Below the pieces are notes generated by a model. That model saw nothing but the letters and a program-made list of their open reading frames with translations, searched no databases and had not been told where the DNA came from. 64,000 nucleotides of DNA from Rhodoferax sediminis. GTDB lineage: Bacteria; Pseudomonadota; Gammaproteobacteria; Burkholderiales; Burkholderiaceae_C. How positions within the stretch are numbered: the stretch's first letter is position 1; every line of letters begins with the position of its first letter. A program made the position numbers and the translations under genes. Positions 27,564 through 38,346 of this stretch are shown one piece after another. The stretch spans positions 385,001 to 449,000 of the forward strand of contig NZ_CP035503.1 in NCBI RefSeq assembly GCF_006970865.1, given 5' to 3'.

Positions 27564-28631
27564 TCAGACGGCGCTGAAGCGATAAATGCCGTCGCCATCC
27601 AGCGTGCGGCGCAGCTGGCCGCCGTACCACAGCGCGTGCAGATGCGCGACCGCCTCGCCCATGGCAAACGTCGTCTGATGCAGGTCGAGCGGGCGCTTGA
27701 ACATGATGGGCAGGATGTCGGCGGCGTGGCAGGGCTTGCTCTGGCATGCCTCCATGACTTCCGCCAGCCGGTCGCGGTGGTGGTCGTGCAACTGCTCGAT
27801 GCGCTTGTGCAGGCCCTTGAACGGTTTGCCGTGCGAGGGCAGGGTCAGGGTGTCGGTATCCAGCGCGCTGAATTTGTCGATCGAGTCGAGGAATTGCGTC
27901 AGCGCGTTGCTCTCGGGCTCGACGTCGTACACGCTCACATTCGTCGAGATGCGCGGCAGCATCATGTCGCCGCCGATCAGGAGGTTCAGCTCGGCGCAGT
28001 GCAGCGCGATGTGCTCGGGCGCATGGCCGTAGCCGCTGATGCAGGTCCAGTCGCGCCCGCCGATGCGCACCGTGTAGCCGTCCATCAGGCGGTGGAAGCT
28101 GCGCGGCACGTCGGGCACCAGGCTGGGGTAGTAGTTGGTGCGGGCGCGGATTTTCTCGATCGAGTCGGGGTCGGTCAGGCCGTGTGAGGCAAAGAACCGG
28201 GCCGCGCTCTCGCCGCCGAAGCCGGTGGTGCCCCGGGTGCTCAGGCGCGCCACGTTGTAGTCGGTGGCGCTGATCCACAGCGGCGCCTGCCAGCGCTCGC
28301 ACAGCCAGTGCGCCAGGCCGATATGGTCCGGGTGCATGTGCGTCACGATCACGCGCAGGATCGGCAGGCCCTGGAGCTGGGTCGCAAAGATGGCTTCCCA
28401 CTGGGCCTTCGATTCGTCCCGGCTGATGCAGCAGTCCACGATGGTCCAGCCCTGGACCGGGCCATTCGGGCCGTCCATCTCGTCGCGCAGCAGCCACAGG
28501 TTGATATGGTTCAGCGCAAACGGCAGGCTCATGCGGATCCAGCGCACGCCCGGTGCGACCTCGAGGGTGGTGCCGGGTTCGGGCAAAACATCGCCCAAAG
28601 GGTAGTGGAGTTGTTGTTCGAGCAGGTTCAT
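27564..28631 (-). CDS. MBL-fold metallo-hydrolase
   Basis: 355 residues from the ATG at 28631 (MNLLEQQLHYPLGDVLPEPG); an ATG 54 bases upstream is in frame but lies on the far side of the LiuR palindrome. The HxHxDH motif is VIVTHMHPDHIGLAHW. Later ligands are in SGYGHAPEHIALHC, LIGGDMMLPR and TLPSHGKPF. The C-terminal helical part (HLHALWYGGQLRRTLDGDG) resembles LACTB2-type or CoA-thioesterase-like MBL proteins. It is divergent from liuR with a LiuR-like operator between them, which suggests a role in acyl-CoA or leucine metabolism. Substrate not shown. Confidence 0.88.
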   Translation of the reverse strand: MNLLEQQLHYPLGDVLPEPGTTLEVAPGVRWIRMSLPFALNHINLWLLRDEMDGPNGPVQGWTIVDCCISRDESKAQWEAIFATQLQGLPILRVIVTHMHPDHIGLAHWLCERWQAPLWISATDYNVARLSTRGTTGFGGESAARFFASHGLTDPDSIEKIRARTNYYPSLVPDVPRSFHRLMDGYTVRIGGRDWTCISGYGHAPEHIALHCAELNLLIGGDMMLPRISTNVSVYDVEPESNALTQFLDSIDKFSALDTDTLTLPSHGKPFKGLHKRIEQLHDHHRDRLAEVMEACQSKPCHAADILPIMFKRPLDLHQTTFAMGEAVAHLHALWYGGQLRRTLDGDGIYRFSAV

Positions 28632-28649
28632 GGAGGAGGCCGGTGGATG

Positions 28650-28678
28650 TTGACGTTTACGTAAACGTAAGGTGTAAT
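28650..28678 (+). promoter_or_regulatory. Probable LiuR operator within liuR promoter
   Basis: A 16-bp perfect palindrome, ACGTTTACGTAAACGT (28653-28668), lies in the spacer between TTGACG (28650-28655, -35-like) and TGTAAT (28673-28678, -10-like) with 17-bp spacing. The same arrangement occurs at 35608. It sits between the MBL gene and liuR and should control one or both. LiuR sites in proteobacteria are known to have a TTTACGTAAA-type core. Confidence 0.8.
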
Positions 28679-28752
28679 CGTGCATTGTATGGACTCTGCA
28701 GCCTTTGCAGTGTCACTTCGGTAAAGCCTTCCCGTTTCGCACATTTCCCGCC

Positions 28753-29148
28753 ATGGCCATCACCTACACGATCAGCGACCTTGCGAAAGAATTCGACCTG
28801 ACCACGCGCGCCATCCGCTTCTACGAGGACATGCAGCTGCTGCAGCCCGAACGCGAAGGTCCGGGCGGGCGCAACCGCGTGTACAGCGCGCGCGACCGCA
28901 CCCGGCTCAAGCTGACACTGCGCGCCAAGCGGCTGGGGCTGAGCCTGACGGAGGCCAGGGAGATCATCGACAGCTACGACAGCCCGCGCGACACCGCGCC
29001 GCAGCTGAAGAAATTCCTGGCCGTGCTGTCGAATCACCGCCAGCAGCTGGAGCAGCAGCTGGCCGAATTGCAGGCGAATCTGGAAGAGGTCAAAACGCAC
29101 GAAAGAGAGGCCAGAATCCTGCTGGCCAGGGTCGACAAGTCGAAATAA
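28753..29148 (+). CDS. liuR: MerR-family regulator of leucine degradation
   Basis: 131 residues. The N-terminal MerR HTH reads YTISDLAKEFDLTTRAIRFY, then EDMQLLQPEREGPGGRNRVYS, and is followed by a coiled-coil dimerisation helix (QLEQQLAELQANLEEVKTHE). It lacks the metal-binding cysteines of MerR proper. The sequence and its place before isovaleryl-CoA dehydrogenase identify it as LiuR, which controls branched-chain amino-acid degradation. The palindromes at 28653 and 35608 are its probable binding sites. An upstream in-frame codon at 28705 is less likely than this ATG. Confidence 0.88.
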   Translation: MAITYTISDLAKEFDLTTRAIRFYEDMQLLQPEREGPGGRNRVYSARDRTRLKLTLRAKRLGLSLTEAREIIDSYDSPRDTAPQLKKFLAVLSNHRQQLEQQLAELQANLEEVKTHEREARILLARVDKSK

Positions 29149-29196
29149 TTCCTTCATCACGGGCGTTGATGAACCCCCCTCAACCTTCTTTACCCC

Positions 29197-29664
29197 ATGA
29201 CCGCACCCACTTCCCCGACTTCCGCCCCGACAGGGCTCGCCACCGATCTGTTTCGGCGCATCGAGGCCAGCTTCAGCCGGCAGGGCATGATGCGGCATCT
29301 GGGCGCGCGGCTGCTGCGCGTGGAGCCCGGCCTGTGCGAGATTGCCCTGCCCCATTCGGACAAGGTCACGCAGCAGCAGGGCGGTTTTCATGGCGGCGCG
29401 ATGGGCGCGCTGGCCGACATTGCCGGCGGCTATGCCGCGCTGACCCTCGTGCCCGAGGGCATGGAGGTGACCACGGTCGAGTACAAGATCAACTTCCTGG
29501 CGGCCTATCAGGGCGGCGAACTGCGGGCCACCGGACAGGTGGTCAAGGCCGGCAAGCGCATTGTCGTGACCACGGCGCAGGTAGTGCATCTGGACGCGCA
29601 CGGCAGGCAAAGTGACTGCGCGGTGATGCAGCAAACGCTGGTGCCCGTGCCCAAAACCTATTAA
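29197..29664 (+). CDS. PaaI-family (hotdog) thioesterase
   Basis: 155 residues with a single hotdog domain. The motif [20 protein letters not shown] contains the HGG and acidic residue typical of PaaI/YbgC-like acyl-CoA thioesterases, followed by [20 protein letters not shown]. It probably hydrolyses an acyl-CoA thioester in the cytoplasm. It lies between liuR and isovaleryl-CoA dehydrogenase on the same strand (48 and 31 bp gaps), so it belongs to the leucine/acyl-CoA operon. Confidence 0.88.
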   Translation: MTAPTSPTSAPTGLATDLFRRIEASFSRQGMMRHLGARLLRVEPGLCEIALPHSDKVTQQQGGFHGGAMGALADIAGGYAALTLVPEGMEVTTVEYKINFLAAYQGGELRATGQVVKAGKRIVVTTAQVVHLDAHGRQSDCAVMQQTLVPVPKTY

Positions 29665-29695
29665 CGTATTTCAACCCCTTGCAACGGAGATCCCC

Positions 29696-30874
29696 ATGAA
29701 CATGCCAGGACTCAACTTCCAGCTCGGCGAAGACATCGACGCCCTGCGCGACGCCGTGCATGATTTTGCACAGACCGAGATTGCGCCGCGCGCGGCCGAG
29801 ATCGACCGCAGCGACCAGTTTCCGATGGATCTGTGGCGCAAGATGGGCGATCTGGGCGTGCTCGGCATCACCGTGAGCGAAGAGTATGGCGGCGCCAACA
29901 TGGGCTACCTCGCGCACATGATCGCGATGGAAGAAATTTCGCGCGCCAGCGCCTCGGTGGGCCTGTCCTACGGCGCGCACAGCAATCTGTGCGTGAACCA
30001 GCTCAAGCGCAACGGCAGCGAGGCCCAGCGCAAGAAATACCTGCCCAAGCTGATCTCCGGCGAGCACGTCGGCGCGCTGGCCATGAGCGAGCCGGGCGCG
30101 GGCTCGGACGTGATCAGCATGAAGCTCAAGGCCGAGGACAAGGGCGGCTACTACCTGCTCAACGGGAACAAGATGTGGATCACCAACGGGCCCGATGCCG
30201 ACACCCTGGTGGTGTACGCCAAGACCGAGCCCGAGCTGGGTGCGCGCGGTGTCACCGCCTTCATCATCGAAAAGGGCATGAAGGGATTTTCCATCGCGCA
30301 AAAGCTCGACAAGCTGGGCATGCGCGGCAGCCACACGGGCGAGCTGGTGTTCCACAACGTCGAGGTGCCGGCCGGCCAGATTCTGGGCGGGCTGAACAGC
30401 GGCGCCAGGGTGCTGATGAGCGGGCTCGACTATGAGCGCGCGGTGCTGTCGGCCGGCCCGATCGGCATCATGCAGGCGGTGATGGACAACGTGGTGCCCT
30501 ACATCCACGACCGCAAGCAGTTCGGCCAGAGCATCGGCGAGTTCCAGCTGATCCAGGGCAAGGTCGCCGACATGTACACCGTGCTGCAGGCCGGCCGCGC
30601 CTACTGCTACACCGTGGGCAAGAACCTCGATGCGCTGGGCAGCGAGCACGTGCGCCAGGTGCGCAAGGATTGCGCCAGCCTGATCCTGTGGTGTGCCGAA
30701 CAGGCCACCCGCATGGCGGGCGACGGCATCCAGATTTTCGGCGGCAACGGCTACATCAACGAGTACCCGCTGGGGCGCCTGTGGCGCGACGCCAAGCTGT
30801 ATGAAATCGGCGCGGGCACCAGCGAAATCCGCCGCATGCTGATCGGGCGAGAATTGTTCAGCGAGACGATGTGA
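29696..30874 (+). CDS. liuA: Isovaleryl-CoA dehydrogenase
   Basis: 392 residues. An FAD-dependent acyl-CoA dehydrogenase converting isovaleryl-CoA to 3-methylcrotonyl-CoA in leucine catabolism. The catalytic Glu is in [15 protein letters not shown] (Glu247), the position specific to isovaleryl-CoA dehydrogenases, rather than the C-terminal position of short- and medium-chain enzymes. Other signatures are [37 protein letters not shown] and [23 protein letters not shown] lies 8 bases before the ATG. Follows liuR and the thioesterase. The next leucine-pathway gene seen here is at 63722. Confidence 0.95.
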   Translation: MNMPGLNFQLGEDIDALRDAVHDFAQTEIAPRAAEIDRSDQFPMDLWRKMGDLGVLGITVSEEYGGANMGYLAHMIAMEEISRASASVGLSYGAHSNLCVNQLKRNGSEAQRKKYLPKLISGEHVGALAMSEPGAGSDVISMKLKAEDKGGYYLLNGNKMWITNGPDADTLVVYAKTEPELGARGVTAFIIEKGMKGFSIAQKLDKLGMRGSHTGELVFHNVEVPAGQILGGLNSGARVLMSGLDYERAVLSAGPIGIMQAVMDNVVPYIHDRKQFGQSIGEFQLIQGKVADMYTVLQAGRAYCYTVGKNLDALGSEHVRQVRKDCASLILWCAEQATRMAGDGIQIFGGNGYINEYPLGRLWRDAKLYEIGAGTSEIRRMLIGRELFSETM

Positions 30875-30909
30875 CGCGTTGCAGATGTTCCCTAAATTAA
30901 AATTACCCC

Positions 30910-31578
30910 ATGACTACTGCCAATATTGACGACCTGTTCGTCCACAACCGCAACTGGGCCGCGCAGATGGAGCGCGAGCGCCCCGGCTTCTTCAGCAGCC
31001 TGGTGAAGCAGCAAACGCCCAAATACATGTGGATCGGCTGTTCCGACAGCCGGGTGCCGGCGAACCAGATCACCGGGCTCGATCCAGGCGAGGTGTTCGT
31101 GCACCGCAATGTCGCCAACCTGGTGGTGCATTCGGATCTGAACGCGCTGTCGGCGATCCAGTTTGCGGTGGATGTGCTGAAGGTCGAGCACATCATGGTG
31201 GTCGGGCACTACGGCTGCGGCGGCGTGACGGCCGCGCTGCGCAACGCCCGGGTCGGTCTGGCCGACAACTGGATTCGGCATATCCAGAACGTGCGCGAGC
31301 GCCATCAGGCGTTGCTTGAGAGCCTGTCGCCACAGCAGCGCGGCGACGCGCTGGTGGAGCTGAACGTGATCGAGCAGGTGGTCAACGTCTGCGTCAGCAC
31401 CGTGCTCACCGACGCCTGGGCGCGCGGCCAGAAGGCTAGCATTCACGGCTGGGCCTATGGCGTGCACGACGGGCTGCTGCACGACCTGAAGATGACCGTC
31501 TCCAGCGCCGACACCCTGGCGCCCCTATATCGCGTCGCCGTCGATGCCGTGGTCGCCGAGCGGAGCCAGCGGAGTTAG
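30910..31578 (+). CDS. can: Beta-class carbonic anhydrase
   Basis: 222 residues. It interconverts CO2 and bicarbonate. The zinc ligands are Cys44 (WIGCSDSRVPANQI, with the Asp46-Arg48 dyad), His100 and Cys103 (VVGHYGCGGV). Length and sequence fit the Can/CynT group. No Shine-Dalgarno is apparent; a TAAAAT box (30898-30903) ends 6 bases before the ATG, so leaderless translation is possible. Bicarbonate supply would suit the biotin-dependent carboxylase step of leucine breakdown, but the gene also has a housekeeping role. Confidence 0.94.
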   Translation: MTTANIDDLFVHNRNWAAQMERERPGFFSSLVKQQTPKYMWIGCSDSRVPANQITGLDPGEVFVHRNVANLVVHSDLNALSAIQFAVDVLKVEHIMVVGHYGCGGVTAALRNARVGLADNWIRHIQNVRERHQALLESLSPQQRGDALVELNVIEQVVNVCVSTVLTDAWARGQKASIHGWAYGVHDGLLHDLKMTVSSADTLAPLYRVAVDAVVAERSQRS

Positions 31579-31581
31579 AGT

Positions 31582-31624
31582 GCACCCCCACGCTCACTGC
31601 GTTCGCTGTCCCCCGAGGGGGTGC
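31582..31624. terminator. Strong hairpin after carbonic anhydrase gene
   Basis: GCACCCCC (31582-31589) pairs with GGGGGTGC (31617-31624) around a 27-nt loop. No T run follows. Sequences of this CACCCCCACGCTC...GAGGGGGTG type look like a recurring Comamonadaceae intergenic element. It may end or protect the can mRNA. Confidence 0.5.
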
Positions 31625-31625
31625 T

Positions 31626-31656
31626 CAGTGCCTTTCGGGCGGCCGGGCAGGCACTG
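31626..31656 (+). promoter_or_regulatory. Hairpin abutting the aceK start codon
   Basis: CAGTGCCT (31626-31633) pairs with AGGCACTG (31649-31656). The stem ends one base before the aceK ATG at 31658, covering the place where a ribosome-binding site should be. It could restrain aceK translation. Confidence 0.5.
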
Positions 31657-31657
31657 A

Positions 31658-33472
31658 ATGTTCCCGCAGCGCCTGGACTCGCCGCTGGCCTACGACATCG
31701 CCAAGGCCATGGTGGACGGCTTCAACCGCCACTACCGGCTGTTTCGCACCGAGTCGGCCCGCGCCAAGCACCGCTTCGAGACGGCTGACTGGCACGGGCA
31801 GCAGCGTGCGCAGCGTGAGCGCATCGAGTTTTATGACTTGCGTGTGCGCGAGTGCTTCACCCGGCTCGAGCGCGAATTCAAGGCCGGCGCGCTGCCCATG
31901 GACGTGTGGCAGCAGATCAAGCTGCACTACATTGGCCTGCTGGTGGACCACTACCAGCCCGAGCTGGCCGAAACCTTTTTCAATTCGGTCACCACCAGAA
32001 TCCTGCACCGTACGCACTTTCACAACGATTTCATTTTCGTGCGGCCGGCGGTCAGCACCGAGTACATCGAGAACCCCGAACGCACCGCACGCCCCACCTA
32101 CCATGCCTACTATCCCACGCGCGAGAACATGCGCGAGGTGTTCAAGCAGCTGGTGAACGACTTCGACCTGCGCCGCCCGTTTGAAGACCTGGACCGCGAT
32201 ACCGGGTATGTCTTGCAGGCCATGAAAAGACGGCTCGGCGACGCCAAGCTGCGCACCAACTTCCAGTTCCAGGTGCTGTCCGGCCTGTTCTTTCGCAACA
32301 AGGGCGCCTACGTGGTCGGCAAGATCATCAACGGTTTCACCGAGATCCCGTTTGCCCTGCCGATCCTGCACAACCGGCATGGCAAGCTGGTGATCGATGC
32401 GGCGTTGTTCGGCGAAGACGATTTGCTGATGCTGTTCAGCTTTGCGCGCGCCTACTTCATGGTGGATATGGAGATTCCTTCGGCCTGGGTGCAATTCCTG
32501 CGCAGCCTGATGCCGCGCAAGCAGCGCACCGAAATCTACAACGCGCTGGGCCTGGCCAAGCAGGGCAAGACGCTGTTCTACCGCGATTTTTTGCAGCACC
32601 TGCGCTATTCCACCGACCGCTTTCGCATCGCGCCCGGCATCAAGGGCATGGTGATGCTGGTATTCGACTTGCCCTCGTTCCCGTTCGTCTTCAAGCTCAT
32701 CAAGGATTACTTCCCGCCGCAAAAGGAAACCACGCGCGAGCAGATCAAGGCCAAGTACTTGCTGGTCAAGCAGCACGACCGCGTAGGCCGCATGGCCGAC
32801 ACGCTGGAATACCGCGAAGTGGCGTTTCCGCGCGAGCGCTTCGAGGACGATCTGATCGAGGAAATCCGCAAATTCGCACCGAGCCAGCTCGAGATCAGCG
32901 ACCGCGACGGCGATGGCCATCTCGAGGTCATCATCAAGCACCTGTATATCGAGCGGCGCATGATTCCGCTGAACATCTACCTGCAGGAAGCCTTCGACGC
33001 GGGGCCGGGCGATCCGCACGCCAGGGCCCAGATCGAACGCGTCGTGATTGAGTACGGCAATGCCATCAAGGACCTGGTGGCCGCCAACATTTTCCCGGGC
33101 GACATGCTGTGGAAGAATTTCGGCGTCACGCGCAATGGCAAGGTGGTGTTCTACGACTACGACGAGATCGAGTACATCACCGACTGCAACTTCCGCCGCG
33201 TGCCCGAGCCGCGCAACGAAGAGGAAGAGATGAGCGGGGAGGTCTGGTACACGGTCGGCCCGCACGACGTCTTTCCCGAAACCTTTGGCCCCTTCCTGCT
33301 CGGCAATCCGCAGGTGCGCGCGGTCTTCCTCGAGCACCACGCCGACCTGCTCGACGCCTCGTTCTGGCAGGCGCACAAGGAGCGCATCGCGCAGGGGCAC
33401 GTGTACGACGTGTTCCCCTATGACCAGAAGAAGCGCTTCAACCCGACGGACGGGGAAACCGATTTGTCGTAG
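31658..33472 (+). CDS. aceK: Isocitrate dehydrogenase kinase/phosphatase
   Basis: 604 residues, the expected length. The bifunctional enzyme phosphorylates and dephosphorylates isocitrate dehydrogenase, switching flux between the TCA cycle and the glyoxylate shunt. The N-terminal regulatory half begins [21 protein letters not shown]. The kinase/phosphatase half contains [20 protein letters not shown] and the active-site stretch [20 protein letters not shown] followed by [11 protein letters not shown]. No recognisable Shine-Dalgarno; a hairpin ends just before the ATG. The TPP-controlled thiC gene follows. Acetyl-CoA-yielding catabolism encoded nearby would raise the need for the shunt. Confidence 0.96.
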   Translation: MFPQRLDSPLAYDIAKAMVDGFNRHYRLFRTESARAKHRFETADWHGQQRAQRERIEFYDLRVRECFTRLEREFKAGALPMDVWQQIKLHYIGLLVDHYQPELAETFFNSVTTRILHRTHFHNDFIFVRPAVSTEYIENPERTARPTYHAYYPTRENMREVFKQLVNDFDLRRPFEDLDRDTGYVLQAMKRRLGDAKLRTNFQFQVLSGLFFRNKGAYVVGKIINGFTEIPFALPILHNRHGKLVIDAALFGEDDLLMLFSFARAYFMVDMEIPSAWVQFLRSLMPRKQRTEIYNALGLAKQGKTLFYRDFLQHLRYSTDRFRIAPGIKGMVMLVFDLPSFPFVFKLIKDYFPPQKETTREQIKAKYLLVKQHDRVGRMADTLEYREVAFPRERFEDDLIEEIRKFAPSQLEISDRDGDGHLEVIIKHLYIERRMIPLNIYLQEAFDAGPGDPHARAQIERVVIEYGNAIKDLVAANIFPGDMLWKNFGVTRNGKVVFYDYDEIEYITDCNFRRVPEPRNEEEEMSGEVWYTVGPHDVFPETFGPFLLGNPQVRAVFLEHHADLLDASFWQAHKERIAQGHVYDVFPYDQKKRFNPTDGETDLS

Positions 33473-33494
33473 TCGCGCGGCGGGGAAGAATCGC

Positions 33495-33500
33495 CTATAC
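33495..33500 (+). promoter_or_regulatory. Likely -10 box of the thiC promoter
   Basis: TATACT lies just before the TPP aptamer, so transcription would begin at about 33507, at the aptamer's 5' end. No convincing -35 box is seen. Confidence 0.5.
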
Positions 33501-33507
33501 TGGCGCC

Positions 33508-33586
33508 GCCCGGGGTGCGCAGGATCTGCGCTGAGATGGTTTCCAAACCCGCGAACTTGATCCGGCTTGTACCGGCGTAAGAAGAG
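33508..33586 (+). ncRNA. TPP riboswitch (THI element)
   Basis: The conserved blocks of the thiamin pyrophosphate aptamer appear in order: CGGGGTGC, CTGAGATGG, AAACCCGCGAACTTGATC, CCGGCTTGTACCGGCGTAAG. It lies about 110 bases before thiC. When TPP binds, it should lower thiC expression, probably by blocking translation or causing termination in the 33590-33695 stretch. Confidence 0.93.
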
Positions 33587-33680
33587 CCAGACGATGGTCT
33601 GTACGTCCCCTTGGGGGCATCGTGCCGTCTCCTTTCAGTTCGCATGGTTGTCGCCGTCCTTCGGAGCAATGTGCCATTGA

Positions 33681-35567
<1,887 letters not shown>

Positions 35568-35607
35568 AAGGCGTGCCGGCTTGCATCGTGCCCTGATTCT
35601 GTCAAAA

Positions 35608-35636
35608 TTGACGTTTACGTAAACGTCAACTATGGT
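35608..35636 (+). promoter_or_regulatory. Probable LiuR operator within the thiolase promoter
   Basis: A 22-bp perfect palindrome (35608-35629) with core ACGTTTACGTAAACGT overlaps TTGACG (35608-35613) and extends to TATGGT (35631-35636), a -35/-10 pair with 17-bp spacing. Same core and same geometry as at 28650, so LiuR very likely controls the thiolase gene. Confidence 0.85.
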
Positions 35637-35672
35637 TGATTCGGATCGCTCTTTTTTTGCAAGGAAAAAATC

Positions 35673-36854
35673 ATGTCTGATTCCATCGTTATTGTCGGTG
35701 CGGCCCGCACCCCCATGGGCGCCTTCCAGGGCGATTTTTCCAGCCTCGCGGCGCACGACCTGGGTGGCGCGGCCATCAGGGCGGCGATGGAGCGCGCCGG
35801 CGTGGCGCCGGAGCGGGTGGGCGAGGTGCTGTTCGGCAACGTCCTGCCGGCCGGCCAGGGGCAGGCGCCGGCGCGCCAGGCCGCGCACAAGGCAGGGCTG
35901 CCGCGCAGCTGCGGCGCCGTGACTCTGAACAAGGTGTGCGGCTCGGGCATGCGCGCAGCCATGTTCGCGCATGACATGCTGCTCGCGCGCAGCCACGATG
36001 TGATCGTGGCTGGCGGCATGGAGAGCATGACCAACGCGCCGTACCTGCTGCTCAAGGGGCGCGGCGGCTACCGCATGGGGCACGACCGGATCTTTGATCA
36101 CATGATGCTCGACGGGCTGGAGGATGCCTACGAAGCCGGCCGCAGCATGGGGACGTTCGGCGAGGACTGCGCGGCCAAATACCATTTCACGCGCGAACAG
36201 CAGGACGGATTCGCCGTAGCCAGCGTGCAACGGGCCAGGGCTGCTATCGAATCAGGAGCATTCCAGGCCGAAATCACGCCGGTGACGGTGAAGGACCGCA
36301 AGGGCGAGCACGTGGTCGACACGGACGAAGGCCCGGGCCGGATCAATGTCGAGAAGATCCCGGGCCTGAAGTCTGCTTTCAAGAAGGACGGCACGATCAC
36401 GGCCGCGTCGAGCTCCAGCATCAATGACGGTGCCGCCGCGATGGTGCTGATGCGCGAATCCACGGCGAAGGAGGCCGGCTGCAAGCCGCTGGCGCGCCTG
36501 GTCGCCCACGCGACCCACGCGCAGGAGCCCGGATGGTTCACCACGGCGCCGATCGGTGCAACCGAGAAGGTGCTTGGCAAGGCCGGCTGGAAGGTCGGTG
36601 ACGTCGATCTGTGGGAGATCAACGAAGCGTTTGCCGTGGTGCCGATGGCGCTGATGCACGACCTGAAGGTGCCACATGACAAGGTCAACGTGAACGGCGG
36701 CGCCTGCGCGCTCGGTCACCCGCTCGGTTGCACCGGCGCGCGCATCATGGTGACCTTGATGTATGCGCTCAAGGCACGAGGCCTCAGGAGAGGACTGGCG
36801 ACGCTGTGCATCGGTGGCGGCGAAGCGACCGCTGTGGCGCTGGAGCTGCTGTAG
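35673..36854 (+). CDS. atoB: Acetyl-CoA C-acetyltransferase (thiolase)
   Basis: 393 residues. A thiolase that cleaves acetoacetyl-CoA or condenses acetyl-CoA. The nucleophilic Cys89 is in LNKVCGSGMRAAM; the His is in EINEAFAVVP and GGACALGHPLGCTGAR, which also holds the second catalytic Cys. An AAGGAAA site lies about 7 bases before the ATG. With a LiuR operator in its promoter it probably handles the acetoacetyl-CoA end of leucine/ketone catabolism. A repeat-like segment (36210-36260) with untypical codons lies inside the gene. Confidence 0.95.
   Translation: MSDSIVIVGAARTPMGAFQGDFSSLAAHDLGGAAIRAAMERAGVAPERVGEVLFGNVLPAGQGQAPARQAAHKAGLPRSCGAVTLNKVCGSGMRAAMFAHDMLLARSHDVIVAGGMESMTNAPYLLLKGRGGYRMGHDRIFDHMMLDGLEDAYEAGRSMGTFGEDCAAKYHFTREQQDGFAVASVQRARAAIESGAFQAEITPVTVKDRKGEHVVDTDEGPGRINVEKIPGLKSAFKKDGTITAASSSSINDGAAAMVLMRESTAKEAGCKPLARLVAHATHAQEPGWFTTAPIGATEKVLGKAGWKVGDVDLWEINEAFAVVPMALMHDLKVPHDKVNVNGGACALGHPLGCTGARIMVTLMYALKARGLRRGLATLCIGGGEATAVALELL
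36210..36260 (+). repeat. Degenerate repeat copy embedded in the thiolase gene
   Basis: TTCGCCGTAGCC at the first-block position (36210), GCTAT ending at 36247 (exact 38-base span), then 9 bases and AGCA. The codons GTA, GCT, TCA, GGA and GCA here are unusual for this GC-rich gene. The encoded residues are conserved in thiolases, so it may be codon-level mimicry or chance. Confidence 0.4.
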
Positions 36855-36868
36855 CGCGCCACCGTCGG

Positions 36869-36883
36869 GCCGCCACCGGCGGC
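36869..36883. terminator. Hairpin between convergent thiolase and porin genes
   Basis: GCCGCC-ACC-GGCGGC, a 6-bp GC stem in the 36-bp gap between two convergent genes. There is no T tract on either side, so it is only a weak terminator candidate. Confidence 0.35.
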
Positions 36884-36890
36884 TCATGCT

Positions 36891-38222
36891 TCAGAATTCG
36901 GCGTGCACCCGCAGCGCGACCAGGGACACGGGGCCGCGATCCCGGTTGTAGGCGGGATTGACCACATGCTGGACGTCCAGGGTGACGGCGAGATGTTTTT
37001 GTACTTGCCAGCTGTAGTACATCTCGGTGATCCGCTCCGTGCCGTAATGGAGCTGCCCGTCACCGATGAGCAGACCCAGACCACCGGCGGCGAAATAGGC
37101 ACGCGCCGCACCCGACAGACCGTTCACCACCGCCGCCACGCCCACCGTGTCGTCGTGCCGTCCCCACCGATCGCCGTTCAGGGAAAAGCCGCCGGACAGC
37201 GATCGGTTGATGTCGGTGAACTCGTAGGCTTCCCGGCTGCCGTTGTTCACGCTGGCACGGGCAAAAACGCCCAGGTCAGGCGCCACCTCCTGCTCGATAT
37301 TGAGCACCGCGCCGGCGCGGGAGGCAAACCGCCGCACCAGGGACGTGTCGGGCCGGGCGCCTGTTTGCTGCGCCAGACTCAGCGCGTTCGCGTAGCTGCC
37401 CATCTCGCCACGGTTCACAAAGCCCAGCAGCTTCACCTTGCCCGGGCGCCCGAAGATCTGATGCCGTGCTTCCAGCTCGCCCACCCATTCATATTGCTTG
37501 AAATGGGGATCCAGCTGCTCCCCGTTGGGCACGGTCGAGAGATCGAACAGGCCGGTGCGCAGGGTCCACCATGACTGGGTCCATTCCACGGCCGCGCCCA
37601 CGGTGTAGCCCCAGGCGTCGGCCGCGTAGTCGAAGGCGCCGCCATCCACGACGGACCAGTTCAGGAAGTCCGCACGTGCGTCGTGCGCGTAGCTGTTGGT
37701 GTCAAAGATATCGACAACCGAAAACTTCCCAACCGTCACGGTGAGGTTGTCTGCCGTCTGGCTGCCGCCGAGCTGATTCGCCCCGGCCTGCATCGACACC
37801 GCGGCACCGCCGAGATCGATGACCTGGCGGATGAACGCGCGGGGCAAGCGAGCGTAAGGTGTATTTGCGCCCACCCGGCTGGCTTCGCCACTGGGAAATC
37901 CGGCAACACCCGTCGTGTCGCTCAGGCCGAAACCCTGGTTGATCTCGGGGTTCAGGTAAAGGGCACCGCCCTGCCACAAGCGCGCCCCGACGAACAGGGT
38001 CATGTCGGTGCTTTCTGCACTGTCGCTGTGCGGCGACAGGCTGTTGGCTCCGCTGTAAGGCGCTTGAAACGCAGGGTGCCACTGCGTGGTGTTGGTCAGC
38101 TGCCCGTGGATGCTCCACGACTCCGCCGTCGTGTCCGGCGGGCTTGCGCTGGCCGCCATTGCACCGTAGGGCAGGGCGAGCAAGCTTGCGGCTGCGAAGA
38201 ATTTCCGGAATGCCAGATTCAT
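36891..38222 (-). CDS. OprB-family carbohydrate-selective porin
   Basis: 443 residues from the ATG at 38222 (MNLAFRKFFAAASLLALPYG); the longer open frame upstream lacks a signal peptide. A Sec signal peptide (cleavage probably after AMA, about residue 22) leads to a beta-barrel rich in aromatic and glycine residues. GKFSVVDIFDTNSYAHDARADF is typical of OprB-type porins, and the protein ends with Phe, as outer-membrane barrels do. It would let sugars or other small solutes across the outer membrane. It stands alone, convergent with the thiolase. Confidence 0.85.
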   Translation of the reverse strand: MNLAFRKFFAAASLLALPYGAMAASASPPDTTAESWSIHGQLTNTTQWHPAFQAPYSGANSLSPHSDSAESTDMTLFVGARLWQGGALYLNPEINQGFGLSDTTGVAGFPSGEASRVGANTPYARLPRAFIRQVIDLGGAAVSMQAGANQLGGSQTADNLTVTVGKFSVVDIFDTNSYAHDARADFLNWSVVDGGAFDYAADAWGYTVGAAVEWTQSWWTLRTGLFDLSTVPNGEQLDPHFKQYEWVGELEARHQIFGRPGKVKLLGFVNRGEMGSYANALSLAQQTGARPDTSLVRRFASRAGAVLNIEQEVAPDLGVFARASVNNGSREAYEFTDINRSLSGGFSLNGDRWGRHDDTVGVAAVVNGLSGAARAYFAAGGLGLLIGDGQLHYGTERITEMYYSWQVQKHLAVTLDVQHVVNPAYNRDRGPVSLVALRVHAEF

Positions 38223-38346
38223 GTTTTTTTGCTGTATGGCTGAAGGCAGGCCTGAGACGAACAAAACCGCGACCGCGGGCGTGCGGGCACTGCGTGGGGA
38301 TGCGGCAGCATAATTGAAACATACGTCAACACCAACGCCCCGCACC

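Noticed and set aside
31625..33400. A 591-codon minus-strand open frame
   Set aside because: Antisense to aceK, which has full family similarity.
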